From Bacillus sp. REN3 (GTDB taxonomy: Bacteria > Bacillota > Bacilli > Bacillales > Cytobacillaceae): DNA of 64,000 nucleotides. The position numbers and the translations under genes were made by a program. This document shows positions 9,736 to 18,931 of this stretch, one piece after another. The first letter of the stretch is position 1. Every line of letters starts with the position of its first letter. The notes beneath the pieces were generated by a model, which saw only the letters and a list, made by a program, of their open reading frames with translations, did not search any database and had not been told where the DNA came from. The DNA lies in the NCBI RefSeq assembly GCF_017912555.1, contig NZ_JAERSD010000004.1, forward strand, positions 116,330 to 180,329, given 5' to 3'.

Positions 9736-9815
9736 CATTCAAGGGAATGGATAAGGATTGCCCAGGCGCAGGAGCTGTTCATTTCTCGATGCAAATTTCC
9801 CGCTTTCTTATCGCA

Positions 9816-9844
9816 TCAAAAAACCGCGGCCGGTTGCCGCGGTT
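9816..9844 (-). terminator. Terminator after the 9851-10183 gene
   Basis: AACCGCGG (9822-9829) pairs with CCGCGGTT (9837-9844). Read on the minus strand the stem is followed by a run of T from 9823 down to 9818. It lies just past the stop codon. Confidence 0.85.
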
Positions 9845-9850
9845 CCTCCG

Positions 9851-10183
9851 CTATCTGTTTAGCTTGCTTTCATCCAATATTCCCATGCTGAGGACGTGGT
9901 TCTTCGCTTCCTGGTCACCCAACTCGTAAATCATCGCGTAGATTTCCTTCATGGTATTATCGTATTCAACATTCTCTTTATCTTTGTGGTATTCCTTGAA
10001 TGGTATATGGGCGCGGCCGAATGTTTTCAGATCCGCTTGATAATTTTCCGCAAGGGACTCTCGCAAATGCTTGATTTCCTCTCCTGTGGCATAGAGAGTA
10101 AAATGGCCCTCTGGCTCTGCTGGTTCATCCAGGACCTCTCCGCTTTCTATGTTAAGGTAATACTTCCTTTTCTGTTCTTCCAT
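9851..10183 (-). CDS. Conserved hypothetical protein, about 110 residues
   Basis: A soluble acidic protein beginning MEEQKRKYYLNIESGEVLDE and containing FTLYATGEEIKHLRESL and RAHIPFKEYHKDKENVEYD. It resembles small Bacillaceae proteins often labelled 'hydrolase', but no catalytic motif is visible and I do not assign a function. No signal peptide or membrane segment is seen. ATG 10183 is chosen because GAGGTG lies 6 nt upstream; a longer start at 10213 has no RBS. It stands alone with its own terminator. Confidence 0.75.
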   Translation of the reverse strand: MEEQKRKYYLNIESGEVLDEPAEPEGHFTLYATGEEIKHLRESLAENYQADLKTFGRAHIPFKEYHKDKENVEYDNTMKEIYAMIYELGDQEAKNHVLSMGILDESKLNR

Positions 10184-10446
10184 TTGAAACACCTCATTCT
10201 TTTTTATTATCATTTACCACTTTCCTCATAGAGTTAACCTTTTAAAATGCGCCGACAGCGGTACAAAGGCGCTTCATTCCATGCAGACCAAGAAGCGAGG
10301 GAAAGCCCTGTTCTGAACCAGGAAGATGGCATTTATTTTTAAAAATCTAGGTTAATTGTTATTGGTAAAAAAATTTCAAATTCACGATAAGGTGTCGGAG
10401 CACCCTTAACCGGAAAAGCATGTGACATTTAAGGCTAAACAATAAA

Positions 10447-10469
10447 GAAAGCGCATATTCTGCGCTTTC
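10447..10469 (-). terminator. Terminator after the FabG-like gene
   Basis: A perfect 9-bp stem, GAAAGCGCA (10447-10455) with TGCGCTTTC (10461-10469), lies three bases past the stop codon. The T tract on the minus strand is short, so termination strength is uncertain. The 10184-10446 interval shows nothing else recognisable. Confidence 0.6.
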
Positions 10470-10472
10470 CCA

Positions 10473-11213
10473 TTACATCATGATTCCTCCGTCCACATGG
10501 AGGACGGTTCCATTCACATAATTCGATTCGTCTGAAGCAAGGTACAGATAGGCATTGGCTATATCTTCCGGCAAGCCTAGCTTGCCAAGCGGAACCAGCA
10601 CCTTCATCTGCTCAATCAATTGTTCCGGTACCTTTGCAGTCATGCCTGTTTCGATGAACCCGGGAGCAACCGCATTTACATTGATTCCCTTCCTGCCAAG
10701 CTCTTTTGCCCATGTTTTGGTCATCCCGACTACACCAGCTTTGGCCGCGGCGTAATTCGTCTGCCCTATATTCCCGTACAAGCCTGATACAGACGATGTG
10801 TTGATGATTTTTCCAGCCCCCTGCTGGATCAATGACGGAAGGACAGCCTGCGTGCAGTTGAAAACCCCTGTCAGATTGACATCGACTACTTTTTGAAAAT
10901 CCTCGACCGTTAGCTTATGGAGCATTCCATCTCTCGTAATTCCAGCATTGTTCACCAAAATATCGATCTTGCCAAATCTTCGAAGCACACTCTCCACCAT
11001 TTTGTCCACGCTTGTCCTGTCGGCGACATCAACCTGGAAAAATCCTGTATCGCAGCCATCCCTGGATAATTCCGCGGCCTGCTCGTTCCCGGCTGCCTCA
11101 TCAAAGTCCGCCATTGCAACCTTTGCACCTTCCCTGGCAAAAATCCTGGCAGCAGCCAGGCCAATCCCATTTGCGGCCCCAGTGATAATGGCGACTTTAT
11201 CCTTTAACCTCAT
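10473..11213 (-). CDS. FabG-like 3-oxoacyl-ACP reductase (short-chain dehydrogenase)
   Basis: A 246-residue classical SDR. The nucleotide-binding GAANGIG lies near residue 12, followed by the NNAGITRDG motif and a Ser-Tyr-Lys catalytic set (SSVSGLYG, YAAAK). The tail (NGTVLHVDGG) is typical of FabG-type enzymes, which reduce 3-oxoacyl-ACP or related 3-oxo substrates with NADPH. It is not in a fatty-acid synthesis cluster here, so it is probably a second FabG paralogue or an acetoacetyl-CoA/alcohol dehydrogenase relative. The substrate cannot be read from the sequence. AGGAGG precedes ATG 11213 by 8 nt. Monocistronic, with a hairpin after the stop. Confidence 0.88.
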   Translation of the reverse strand: MRLKDKVAIITGAANGIGLAAARIFAREGAKVAMADFDEAAGNEQAAELSRDGCDTGFFQVDVADRTSVDKMVESVLRRFGKIDILVNNAGITRDGMLHKLTVEDFQKVVDVNLTGVFNCTQAVLPSLIQQGAGKIINTSSVSGLYGNIGQTNYAAAKAGVVGMTKTWAKELGRKGINVNAVAPGFIETGMTAKVPEQLIEQMKVLVPLGKLGLPEDIANAYLYLASDESNYVNGTVLHVDGGIMM

Positions 11214-11412
11214 GATAACATCCTCCTGTTTTTAAAATCTTTTCTTGAGCATATTCAACATTTCTTTATAAAACCCTCTATTTTTCAGAAGCTTGCATTC
11301 TATGTCAGGGATGTTAGCAGGCAGCAGAATGAAGTTTAGCTACGAAAAAGAAAGCTGCTTCCAATCTTTCTTCATCCAAAAGGGACGATTCAGTAACCGG
11401 CTGTTTGATTCG

Positions 11413-11452
11413 CTAAAAAGACTCCAAAAGCAAGTGCTCTTGGAGTCTTTCG
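11413..11452 (-). terminator. Terminator after the first yhgE copy
   Basis: AAAGACTCCAA (11417-11427) pairs with TTGGAGTCTTT (11440-11450), with an A/T run at the distal side on the minus strand. It sits immediately after the stop codon at 11454. The rest of 11214-11412 holds no recognisable gene. Confidence 0.8.
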
Positions 11453-11453
11453 G

Positions 11454-13907
11454 TTATGTCTCGATGGTTCGGGAAGAATCTATTCCTCTCGATTTCACTA
11501 TCGCCACTGCTGCTGTCAAGGCCAGCCCGATGATCAGGAAGATGCATAGAACCATGATATTTGCCCAGCCTTCTCCAGCGTTATTAAGGGATATAATCGA
11601 CCTGAAGCTTTCTATTGCATAGGTCATCGGCAAGAAATGGCTTAAAGCGCGCAAGCCGGATGGCAGCATGTCTACCGGAAGGCTTGAACCTGTGGTTGAA
11701 AGCTGCAATACAAGGAAAGCCAGGGCAAGTAGCCGGCCGATATTCCCTGCGGCAGCCACCAGGAAAAATACGATCGCCAGGAAGGAAAGACTTGCGATCA
11801 CCGAAAACAAGACCAGCAAAATGCTATGATACACCGTCAACTCCAGGAAGAACAGGACGAAGATACTCATAGCCAAAGCCTGTAGCACTGCCACTCCTGC
11901 CATCCGGGCAAACACATTCCCATACCAGGAGATCCCAGATACCATGCTGTCCTCCGGCTGCCTGATCTGGAACAGGACAGTCATAATCAACACACCAACA
12001 AACAAGGCAAGCGCAAGGATGTAAGGAGCGTTGGCATATCTGTACATTGGGTAGCGATTTAAGACGTTCTTTTTCAACTCAACTGGTGCGGCAAATTGGG
12101 CAATATTTTCGTCGTTTGCCTTGATGCCGCCCACTTTTTCAGCACCGCCTTCCAACCCTGTTTGCAGTTCTTTTGTCCCATCTTCAATCTGTCCAACTCC
12201 GCCGTCCACTTGGCGGACACCGTCCGTTAGAGTGCCCCAGCCAGTTGCAACAGATTGATTTCCTTCGCTGACCTGCAGCATCCCATTGTCAATCTGCCTT
12301 GCTCCATCCGTCAGCTTTGTCCATGATCCTTTAAGGGAACCATTTCCATCCGCGACCTGGCTGGCACCGCTTACAAGCTCAGGAAGACGGCTCGCAAGCT
12401 TGCTGTTGCCAGCAGCCAATTGGCTTGAGCCTGCAGCCAGCCGGTCTGTCCCGTTTGCGAGATCGCTCGCTCCTCTGGATAAAGTGTTTGTGCCTGCCGC
12501 AAGATCTGAACTCCCCTTCTGAAGCGCTTCAGACCCTTTCAGCAAAGTTCCCATCCCGGTGTCTACCGCAGTCTGACCAGCGACCAGCTGCTGGATGCCG
12601 GATGAAAGGGTTGGGGTGGTGGCGCCTTCCTTGTCAATCCCGGCAGCAAGCTCATTGGCACCTGCACTGAGTTTGCCAGCTCCATCCTTCAGGAGTGTCA
12701 TGCCAGCCGCTAAATCCTTGCTTCCCTGCCGCAGCCTTTGAAAATCCTTATCCGCTGCTAATATCGGTCCAAGCAATGGATGCTTCGCTAACTGCTCGAT
12801 TCCATCAGCGACCTGGTGCGCACCTGGCTCCAGGAGTCCGCTGATTTTGGAATTCGCTTCATTCATACCTTTAGCGAGCTCGCGGCTCCCGGGCGCAAGC
12901 TTTCCATCAACACTTGCCTGCAGGGATTTCAACCCTCCAAGGACCTGCCCCGTTCCAGCCTTCAGTCCTTGCGCGCCCTCATGAAGGCCTGTGGCTCCTT
13001 TATTCAGGGCTGTTGCGCCTTCATTCACGGCAACCGCCCCACTCCCTATTTTCTTTGCTCCATCGTCTACCTGGGTAATGCCTTGGTCCAGGTCCTTGGC
13101 GCCTTTTGAAAGCTCCTTGGCGCCCTGGTAAGCTGTCCCCACACCATCGGCCACTTTTTTAGAGCCGTCGGCAAGCTTATTGACTCCGCTTGTGCCGCCC
13201 TGAATGTTGCCTAGAAGTTCTCCAGTCCCCGCTTTCAGCTTTGTGGAGCCTTCTGCCAGCTTCGTGATATCGCCTGATTTTTCTTCAAGCGATCCAAGGA
13301 TCTGGCCGGTGCCATCCCTCAATTTGACTGAGCCTTCATTCAGTTTCCTAGACCCATCGGCCCCATCCTTGAAGCCCGCAGCGACCTGTTCAAGCTGTGA
13401 GAACATGTTTTTTACATACGTCTCGGTAATTTTGTTTCCAAGCTGCTCGCGAATCTGGTCGGCCGCTTTTCCTGTCACCTGCGCTGCCATGAAATGAAGC
13501 CCTTCATTCTGCGTGATATTGATTTCCGGGACTTTTGGTTCGGCATCAAGCACGGTCGTGATCTTTTCTGAAAAATCAGCCGGGATTTCAATCACCATAT
13601 AGTAGGACATGTCTTCAATGCCCTGCTGCGCTTCCTTTGCACTTACAAACTCAAAACCTAAAGATTTGCTTTCTTTGAGAGTTTTGACGAGGTCCTCGCC
13701 CGCATTGATTCTTTCTCCCCCGGACATCGCTCCGACATCATCGTTCACAACCGCCACCGGGAGATTGGAGAGATTGTCGTAAGGTCCCCAGGAAGCAGTA
13801 AGGATGATCATCGCATACACTAGGGGAACAAGGATAACAGCAATTAGGGCTATCAACGTTCCCTTTCTTTCCTTTAAAGCCGAAAGTGATGTGGTGAAAT
13901 TTTCCAT
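11454..13907 (-). CDS. YhgE/Pip-type membrane protein (copy 1)
   Basis: An 817-residue membrane protein. One N-terminal membrane segment (IALIAVILVPLVYAMIIL, about residues 18-36) is followed by an extracellular domain. The long central part (roughly 185-610) is made of repeated 'LAxGxxxLxxG'-type units such as LNEGSVKLRDG and LADGSKKVADG, predicted to form a coiled-coil stalk. Five or six C-terminal membrane segments of ABC-2 permease type close the protein. Members include B. subtilis YhgE and the lactococcal phage infection protein Pip; the transport or secretion role is not settled. It shares architecture with the 28821-31022 gene. Here no regulator gene is adjacent, but a perfect palindrome lies 26 bp upstream of the start. 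AAGGAGG precedes ATG 13907. Confidence 0.9.
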   Translation of the reverse strand: MENFTTSLSALKERKGTLIALIAVILVPLVYAMIILTASWGPYDNLSNLPVAVVNDDVGAMSGGERINAGEDLVKTLKESKSLGFEFVSAKEAQQGIEDMSYYMVIEIPADFSEKITTVLDAEPKVPEINITQNEGLHFMAAQVTGKAADQIREQLGNKITETYVKNMFSQLEQVAAGFKDGADGSRKLNEGSVKLRDGTGQILGSLEEKSGDITKLAEGSTKLKAGTGELLGNIQGGTSGVNKLADGSKKVADGVGTAYQGAKELSKGAKDLDQGITQVDDGAKKIGSGAVAVNEGATALNKGATGLHEGAQGLKAGTGQVLGGLKSLQASVDGKLAPGSRELAKGMNEANSKISGLLEPGAHQVADGIEQLAKHPLLGPILAADKDFQRLRQGSKDLAAGMTLLKDGAGKLSAGANELAAGIDKEGATTPTLSSGIQQLVAGQTAVDTGMGTLLKGSEALQKGSSDLAAGTNTLSRGASDLANGTDRLAAGSSQLAAGNSKLASRLPELVSGASQVADGNGSLKGSWTKLTDGARQIDNGMLQVSEGNQSVATGWGTLTDGVRQVDGGVGQIEDGTKELQTGLEGGAEKVGGIKANDENIAQFAAPVELKKNVLNRYPMYRYANAPYILALALFVGVLIMTVLFQIRQPEDSMVSGISWYGNVFARMAGVAVLQALAMSIFVLFFLELTVYHSILLVLFSVIASLSFLAIVFFLVAAAGNIGRLLALAFLVLQLSTTGSSLPVDMLPSGLRALSHFLPMTYAIESFRSIISLNNAGEGWANIMVLCIFLIIGLALTAAVAIVKSRGIDSSRTIET

Positions 13908-13932
13908 TCTTTGCCTCCTTCTTTGATTGTTA

Positions 13933-13958
13933 GAAAAATGAATGATTATTCATTTTTC
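13933..13958. promoter_or_regulatory. Perfect palindrome upstream of yhgE copy 1, FadR/TetR-type operator
   Basis: GAAAAATGAAT (13933-13943), a 4-bp centre GATT, then ATTCATTTTTC (13948-13958): 11-bp perfect arms. The core ATGAATGATTATTCATT fits the B. subtilis FadR consensus as I recall it (TGAATGA, then NTAN, then TCATTCA) except at the outer right end. The position just upstream of the RBS suits a repressor site. Confidence 0.6.
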
Positions 13959-14070
13959 CTACAAACTATATAATTCTAAATTATTCGGAAAATTCCTTCT
14001 AAAAAATTAAAAAATTCTGTTTTTTCTAATTATTATGAATTATGGAATAAAAAATAAGTTTTCCTTGCAT

Positions 14071-14109
14071 ATAACAAAAGCCCCCATGCTAGGTGGGGGC
14101 TTTTGTTAT
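14071..14109 (-). terminator. Strong bidirectional terminator after the signal peptidase gene
   Basis: Perfect 15-bp arms, ATAACAAAAGCCCCC (14071-14085) and GGGGGCTTTTGTTAT (14095-14109), around a 9-nt loop. It separates the yhjE-sip unit from the yhgE promoter region. The remaining 14110-14315 shows no gene. Confidence 0.85.
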
Positions 14110-14315
14110 AGAATTTTCGCATGAAATAAAGAAAAGGCAGCTAATCCCTTTAGAAAACACTCGCCGGAAACTTAAAAATTCGTCAGCTATGCCTTAGACA
14201 GAATGATTTAGCAAACTTCTCTTTTTTACGCTTATTTAACTGAAATCCATTCCTTCAGGGAAATGTTGATTCGAAACCATAAAGATAAAGTTAGGCGGAT
14301 TGCCTGCTCCCGCCT

Positions 14316-14888
14316 TTAGAAGGAAACTGCCATTTCCTCAAGCGGCCAATAACGCAAATTGACCTTCCCAACTACCTGGTCAGCGGATATGAAGCCAAAT
14401 TGCCTGCTATCCCAGCTTCCAAGCCGGTTATCGCCAAGAACAAACAGTTTCCCATCGGGCACCCTTTCTTTCCCAGTCAAATCCTTAAGCGTAAAATCGC
14501 CCGTTTGATAACCTCTGCTGTCTTCATCCCTGTGCTGTTGATCCAAAAAGGGCTCGTATACTTTTTCTCCGTTGACATACAGCCGATCTTCGCGGTATTC
14601 AATTTTATCTCCAGGAAGCCCTATGATTCGCTTGACGAAGTCCTCGGATTCATTGGCATGGAAAACGATGACATCGAAACGTTCCAGGTCGCCTGTATCG
14701 TATCCAAGCTTATTGACGACTACTTTATTGCCTTCCTCCAATGTCGGTTCCATCGATTCGCCTTCGACGACATAATTCGAAAAAAAGAAAATCCTGATGA
14801 AAGCGAATATCACCATTCCAATAATAAAAGCCTGCAGCCATTCCATTCCTTCCTTCTTGATTCTAGCTCTCATAGATTTTGTCACCAT
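14316..14888 (-). CDS. Signal peptidase I (SipS/SipV type)
   Basis: A type I signal peptidase, which cleaves signal peptides from exported preproteins at the outer face of the membrane. About 190 residues. It has one N-terminal membrane anchor (WLQAFIIGMVIFAFIRIFFF, residues 17-36) and a catalytic serine in GESMEPTL (about Ser45). The general-base lysine is in FVKRIIGLPGD (about Lys86), and the GDNR.SWDSR box is present. The Ser/Lys arrangement is the Gram-positive P-type. I chose ATG 14888: GGAG is 5-8 nt upstream and lies just after the yhjE stop. The longer start at 14915 would overlap yhjE and has no better RBS. It pairs with yhjE as in B. subtilis yhjE-sipV, so sipV is the likely equivalent. 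Confidence 0.92.
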   Translation of the reverse strand: MVTKSMRARIKKEGMEWLQAFIIGMVIFAFIRIFFFSNYVVEGESMEPTLEEGNKVVVNKLGYDTGDLERFDVIVFHANESEDFVKRIIGLPGDKIEYREDRLYVNGEKVYEPFLDQQHRDEDSRGYQTGDFTLKDLTGKERVPDGKLFVLGDNRLGSWDSRQFGFISADQVVGKVNLRYWPLEEMAVSF

Positions 14889-14904
14889 CCATTCTCCAGC
14901 TGCC

Positions 14905-15516
14905 TCAATGCTCATCTTTTTTTACACTCATATTCATTTTCACTTCTATCCGCTTGCCGACATACCATAGAACAGCGATGATTACCAGGACGACCGCCGT
15001 CCTGGATGGATTTGTAACCAGGGAACGAATGTCATATCCAACAAAACTGATTGTGAAAATCATCACCATTTTTCCGGCTACAACTGCCAGCATGTATTGA
15101 GCCATGCTAATATTTGATAATCCAGAGACAATGTTGACGAGGGCGGAAGGCGTAAATGGGAAGCACAGAATCAGGAAGAGCGGCCCGAAGCCGCGCCGCT
15201 CGATCCAATTCATCCCTTTCTGGACCTTCGGATGCCGATGGATAATCCGGAGCACCCGTGCCTGTCCATACTTGCGGAAAATCCAAAATACGAGCAAAGC
15301 ACCCGCCACTGCACCTATCCATGAAAAAAGGAAGCCAAACCACAAGCCAAAAGCATTTGCATTAGCCATCACAAATAAGAACAGCGGCAAAAACGGCAGG
15401 AATGCTTCAAGCATCGGCAGCAAGATTCCAGGAATCGGCCCGAATGACCGATACTCGCTCAGCAAGTCCATTATATTTTCGATCGTAAACCAAGCTTTAA
15501 TTGATTCAAGGTCCAT
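14905..15516 (-). CDS. yhjE: TVP38/TMEM64 (DedA-like) membrane protein, YhjE type
   Basis: A 203-residue integral membrane protein of the VTT (SNARE-associated) family. Helices lie at roughly 25-55, 60-85, 130-165 and 170-190. The family signature is in ERRGFGPLFLILCFPFTPSALVNIVSGLSNIS, with the conserved F/PxxP and G residues. Family members are thought to act in lipid scrambling or membrane homeostasis; the substrate is unknown here. GAAGGAG precedes ATG 15516. The signal peptidase gene follows after 16 nt, the same arrangement as B. subtilis yhjE-sipV, so it is probably co-transcribed. Confidence 0.88.
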   Translation of the reverse strand: MDLESIKAWFTIENIMDLLSEYRSFGPIPGILLPMLEAFLPFLPLFLFVMANANAFGLWFGFLFSWIGAVAGALLVFWIFRKYGQARVLRIIHRHPKVQKGMNWIERRGFGPLFLILCFPFTPSALVNIVSGLSNISMAQYMLAVVAGKMVMIFTISFVGYDIRSLVTNPSRTAVVLVIIAVLWYVGKRIEVKMNMSVKKDEH

Positions 15517-15678
15517 TGAAGTCTCCTTCTCCAGAAGCTTCAGGCAAAAAACCGCACGAAAAACACATTCCGGGGATTCCTACTCCTCAGCAGGCTTCTG
15601 CCATCACTCTTTCTTCCTATTTACCTCATTGTTTATAATGTACACCTAAATTTTATTTAAAGGCTAGCTTTTCAAGCC

Positions 15679-16620
15679 TTATTCTTCCAAAAATTTCTGC
15701 AATGCCTCCCTGTTTTCCTCAAGGTCAATTGCCAGGACCGCTCCCACACCGGGAACCCTTTCATCCGCAAAGGAATTTTCGACCGGAATCCTCAACGTTT
15801 CGATATCCCTGTTCTCTTTCGACAGGAAGCCCTTCCCTACCGACAGGATTTCCATACTGTTCATATTTGTGTTGATATACGGCGCTACTACTCCAATAAG
15901 CTTTGGCAGCTTTGGCACAGTCTGGATGCTGGCCATTTCCTTGCCCACTTCTTTGATGACATTCTGCTGGCGTTCAACTCGCCCGAAATCTCCTACCGCA
16001 TCCTGGCGGAAACGGACATATCCCAATAAATGCTTGCCATCCAGCTTTTGGACTCCCGGCTCTATCGTTACCCCGATATTCTCCGACATTCTTTTTTCGA
16101 CATTGACCTCCACTCCTTCTGGAAAAGCCTCATCAATCAGCCGGACGAACCCTTCGAAATCAACAATTGAATAATATTCCAACTCTACATTGAAATTTTC
16201 CTTAATTGTTTTCCTTAACAGTTCAGGCCCTCCAAGAGACAATGCAGCATTGATTTTATTCATCCCATGACCGGGGATGTCAACATACGTATCTCGCATG
16301 ATGGAGGCAATTTTATACGTTCCTTTTTTCGGGTCATAGCTGGCAATCATGATTGTATCGGCCCGAGAGCCTCCATTCTCCCTTGCATCACTTCCAAGGA
16401 GGAGGACATTCGTCGCTCCATTCGGAGCCTTTTCCCCATTGAACTCATATTCCGGCTTGTTTTGTTCCACCAGTTTTTCCGAATCCTTCACTCCGGCGCG
16501 ATATTGAAAATAAGAATAAGCAGCCGCGATCAGCGCAAAGAGGAGGAAGAGCGCAAAGAAAACTCTCCGCCATCTGACTTTTAGCTTCTTCTTCTTATAA
16601 TGGTGTCGTTCAGATCTCAT
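15679..16620 (-). CDS. LytR-CpsA-Psr (LCP) family wall polymer ligase
   Basis: A 313-residue LCP protein. A basic cytoplasmic head (HHYKKKKLKVRWRR) leads into one membrane anchor (VFFALFLLFALIAAAYSYF, about 20-38), then the extracellular LCP domain. Conserved features are NVLLLGSDARE, SRADTIMI, the SIMRDTYVDIPGHGMNKINAA block with catalytic-type Arg/Asp, and LGYVRFRQDAVGDFGRVERQQ. LCP enzymes transfer teichoic acids or other glycopolymers from lipid carriers to peptidoglycan. It resembles B. subtilis TagT/TagU/TagV or YvhJ; which one cannot be decided. GGAAGGAA lies about 8 nt before ATG 16620. Monocistronic. Confidence 0.93.
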   Translation of the reverse strand: MRSERHHYKKKKLKVRWRRVFFALFLLFALIAAAYSYFQYRAGVKDSEKLVEQNKPEYEFNGEKAPNGATNVLLLGSDARENGGSRADTIMIASYDPKKGTYKIASIMRDTYVDIPGHGMNKINAALSLGGPELLRKTIKENFNVELEYYSIVDFEGFVRLIDEAFPEGVEVNVEKRMSENIGVTIEPGVQKLDGKHLLGYVRFRQDAVGDFGRVERQQNVIKEVGKEMASIQTVPKLPKLIGVVAPYINTNMNSMEILSVGKGFLSKENRDIETLRIPVENSFADERVPGVGAVLAIDLEENREALQKFLEE

Positions 16621-16729
16621 AGTTAAAATTCCTTCCTTACAAGTTTAAGAGTTAGCAACCTATATTATTTTCCTTCTTTCTATATAACCTTAAACTCCTA
16701 AAAGGAATTTTTCAAAAAATAATCATGCA

Positions 16730-16755
16730 GCCCGCAGCATTTTTTTGCTGCGGGC
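16730..16755 (-). terminator. Hairpin after the S9 peptidase gene
   Basis: GCCCGCAGCA (16730-16739) pairs with TGCTGCGGGC (16746-16755) around a T-rich loop. On the minus strand the T tract follows only after about 10 nt, so it may terminate less sharply than others here. Confidence 0.6.
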
Positions 16756-16765
16756 CATTGTCTTT

Positions 16766-18754
16766 TTATTTGAGATATTCATTAAACCAGCCGGCAAGGT
16801 ACTCTAGGCGCTTCAAACGAAGATCCGGTTTCCCGCTCCTGGACAGCTCGTGATTCGATTCCGGGAAACGGATGAGTTTCGCGGTTTTTCCTTGCCTTTT
16901 CAAGGCTATGAACATCTGCTCAGCCTGCTCGATCGGACAGCGGTAATCCTTTTCACTATGGAGGATCAGCAATGGGGTGTCGATTTTATCCGCATAAGCA
17001 AGCGGTGAATGCTTCCACAGTGTTTCATGATCATTCAAATCCGCTTTTATTTGCCATTCCGTGAAATAATACCCAATATCACTCACACCATAGAAGCTGA
17101 TCCAATTCGAAATGGACCGCTGGGTTGCTGCTGCCTTGAAACGATCAGTATGGCCAACGATCCAGTTTGTCATGAATCCGCCATAGCTGCCGCCCGTCAC
17201 GCCAAGCCTATCCTTATCGATAAAATCATATTGCTCAAGAGCAAAATCAACAGCATCCATCACATCCTGATAGTCTCTGCCGCCATAATCCCCCCGGACT
17301 GCGTCGACAAATTGCTGTCCATATCCATGGCTGCCCCGGGGATTGATGTATAACACTGCATATCCTTCAGAAGCAAGGACCTGGAACTCATTGAAATACG
17401 TATTCGCATACATGGCATGCGGCCCGCCATGAATTTCGAGGATAAGCGGATATTTTCTGCCTTCCTCATATCCTGCTGGTTTCATGATCCAGCCGTGAAG
17501 CCTTGTTCCATCGCTGGCCGGAATAGAAATCGATTCAGGCTTTGACAGGGAAACCGATTCAAGGAAGGCGTCATTCACGTTCGTCAGCTGCTTGCTCTCC
17601 CCTGTCGTCACTTCTAGCTGGAATAATTCACCCGGCAGCACCGCATTGCTGACCGCTGCAATGATCCTTTGATTCCTCCTGTCAAGTGTATAGCCGTACA
17701 CATGCTGTTCACCCAATAGCGCCGGATAGATTTCCCCTGAAAGATTCCCAAAATAAATGACTGTATTTCCCTGGTCGGTCGCAAGGAAGTAAAAGCTTTT
17801 GCTATCCTCTCCCCATATAAGACCAGGGCTGTCCGCCCCTTGCTGGAAATCGGCAACAACTGCATCCCCGACATAGATGTCCAGATTCTCAGTCATGCAT
17901 TGAACATACCCTGTACCCATCTCTTTGATCCAAAGCTTGGAAATAGTAGCATTCTCAAACTCTCTTTCATGTCCGGTATAGCCCAGGTACTTGCCATCCG
18001 GGGAAAAGACTGCGCTGCTGAAATACCCGGTTCCCTCCGTCAAGGTCTTTGCCTTCCCTGTCTCCACTTCCACAAGCAGCAAATCACTTTTGAAAGAGAA
18101 ATCGCGGCCCGCCGTTTCGTCCGCAGACAGCACGATCGCTTTCCCATCAGGCGACCAGCATTGCAGATGGTAGTCTGCCTCCCCTTTCATCAGCAGCCTG
18201 GCTTCGCTATCCTCAAGGCCGATGATGGCCGCCTGCTTGTACTTTCCATCCCAAAAACCTGCAGCGTCGGATTTATATTTCATCCCTTCCACGACCAGCG
18301 GTTCTGGCCGTTTCTCATCCTTCTTGCCATCCTCATCATCCAGCAGGTCTTCGCCCGGCTTCAACGATACCGAGCAGGCAATCCTTTTTCCATCAGGCGA
18401 CCAGAGAGGCTCGCTTGCCCCATTCTTGAAATGGGTAACCTGCTTGGCCTCCCCTCCTTCAGCATCGAGGATAAATACCTGGTTGTCGCCAGTCCTGTTC
18501 GATACGAACGCGATTTTTGACCCATCCGGCGACCATCTAGGCGAGTGATTCCGGAATTCGCCAAATGTCCATTGTCTGGCCGTTTCTTCTTTTTCCAGGT
18601 CAATGATATATAGGTTAGAGGAATAATCATTCTTTTTCTTCAGCATCCCAGTTTCGACAAAAACACATTTTCTGCCGTCAGGTGAATATTGCGGGTCTGT
18701 CAACGATTTGAGCATGAATAAATCTTCTGGTTTGATAAATCTTCTTTTTCCCAT
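16766..18754 (-). CDS. S9 family serine peptidase (acylaminoacyl/dipeptidyl peptidase, YuxL-like)
   Basis: A 662-residue cytoplasmic prolyl-oligopeptidase-type enzyme that should cleave short peptides. The N-terminal two thirds form a TolB/DPP-like beta-propeller with repeated 'SPDGK' blades (e.g. QYSPDGRKCVF, RWSPDGSKIAF, FSPDGKYLGY). The C-terminal third is an alpha/beta hydrolase. The nucleophile is in GVTGGSYGGFMTNW, the acid in LILHSEKDYRCP and the histidine in FPESNHELSRSGK, so the triad is complete. No signal peptide. GGGAGG lies 8 nt before ATG 18754. Monocistronic. It resembles B. subtilis YuxL by architecture. Confidence 0.92.
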   Translation of the reverse strand: MGKRRFIKPEDLFMLKSLTDPQYSPDGRKCVFVETGMLKKKNDYSSNLYIIDLEKEETARQWTFGEFRNHSPRWSPDGSKIAFVSNRTGDNQVFILDAEGGEAKQVTHFKNGASEPLWSPDGKRIACSVSLKPGEDLLDDEDGKKDEKRPEPLVVEGMKYKSDAAGFWDGKYKQAAIIGLEDSEARLLMKGEADYHLQCWSPDGKAIVLSADETAGRDFSFKSDLLLVEVETGKAKTLTEGTGYFSSAVFSPDGKYLGYTGHEREFENATISKLWIKEMGTGYVQCMTENLDIYVGDAVVADFQQGADSPGLIWGEDSKSFYFLATDQGNTVIYFGNLSGEIYPALLGEQHVYGYTLDRRNQRIIAAVSNAVLPGELFQLEVTTGESKQLTNVNDAFLESVSLSKPESISIPASDGTRLHGWIMKPAGYEEGRKYPLILEIHGGPHAMYANTYFNEFQVLASEGYAVLYINPRGSHGYGQQFVDAVRGDYGGRDYQDVMDAVDFALEQYDFIDKDRLGVTGGSYGGFMTNWIVGHTDRFKAAATQRSISNWISFYGVSDIGYYFTEWQIKADLNDHETLWKHSPLAYADKIDTPLLILHSEKDYRCPIEQAEQMFIALKRQGKTAKLIRFPESNHELSRSGKPDLRLKRLEYLAGWFNEYLK

Positions 18755-18931
18755 CTATCCAGCCTCCCATTCATGAGCGTAATAATCATCCTAAAAATTT
18801 CGACAACAGAAATATTTTTCCTGCTTGCATTACTCGATTTTTCAACGCATTTTTAAAGGCGGATGGGAAATAATGAGGAGGAAATTTGTTTCCCTCTTGA
18901 AAACAGCCGCATTTTCCAGTACGATAGTATC

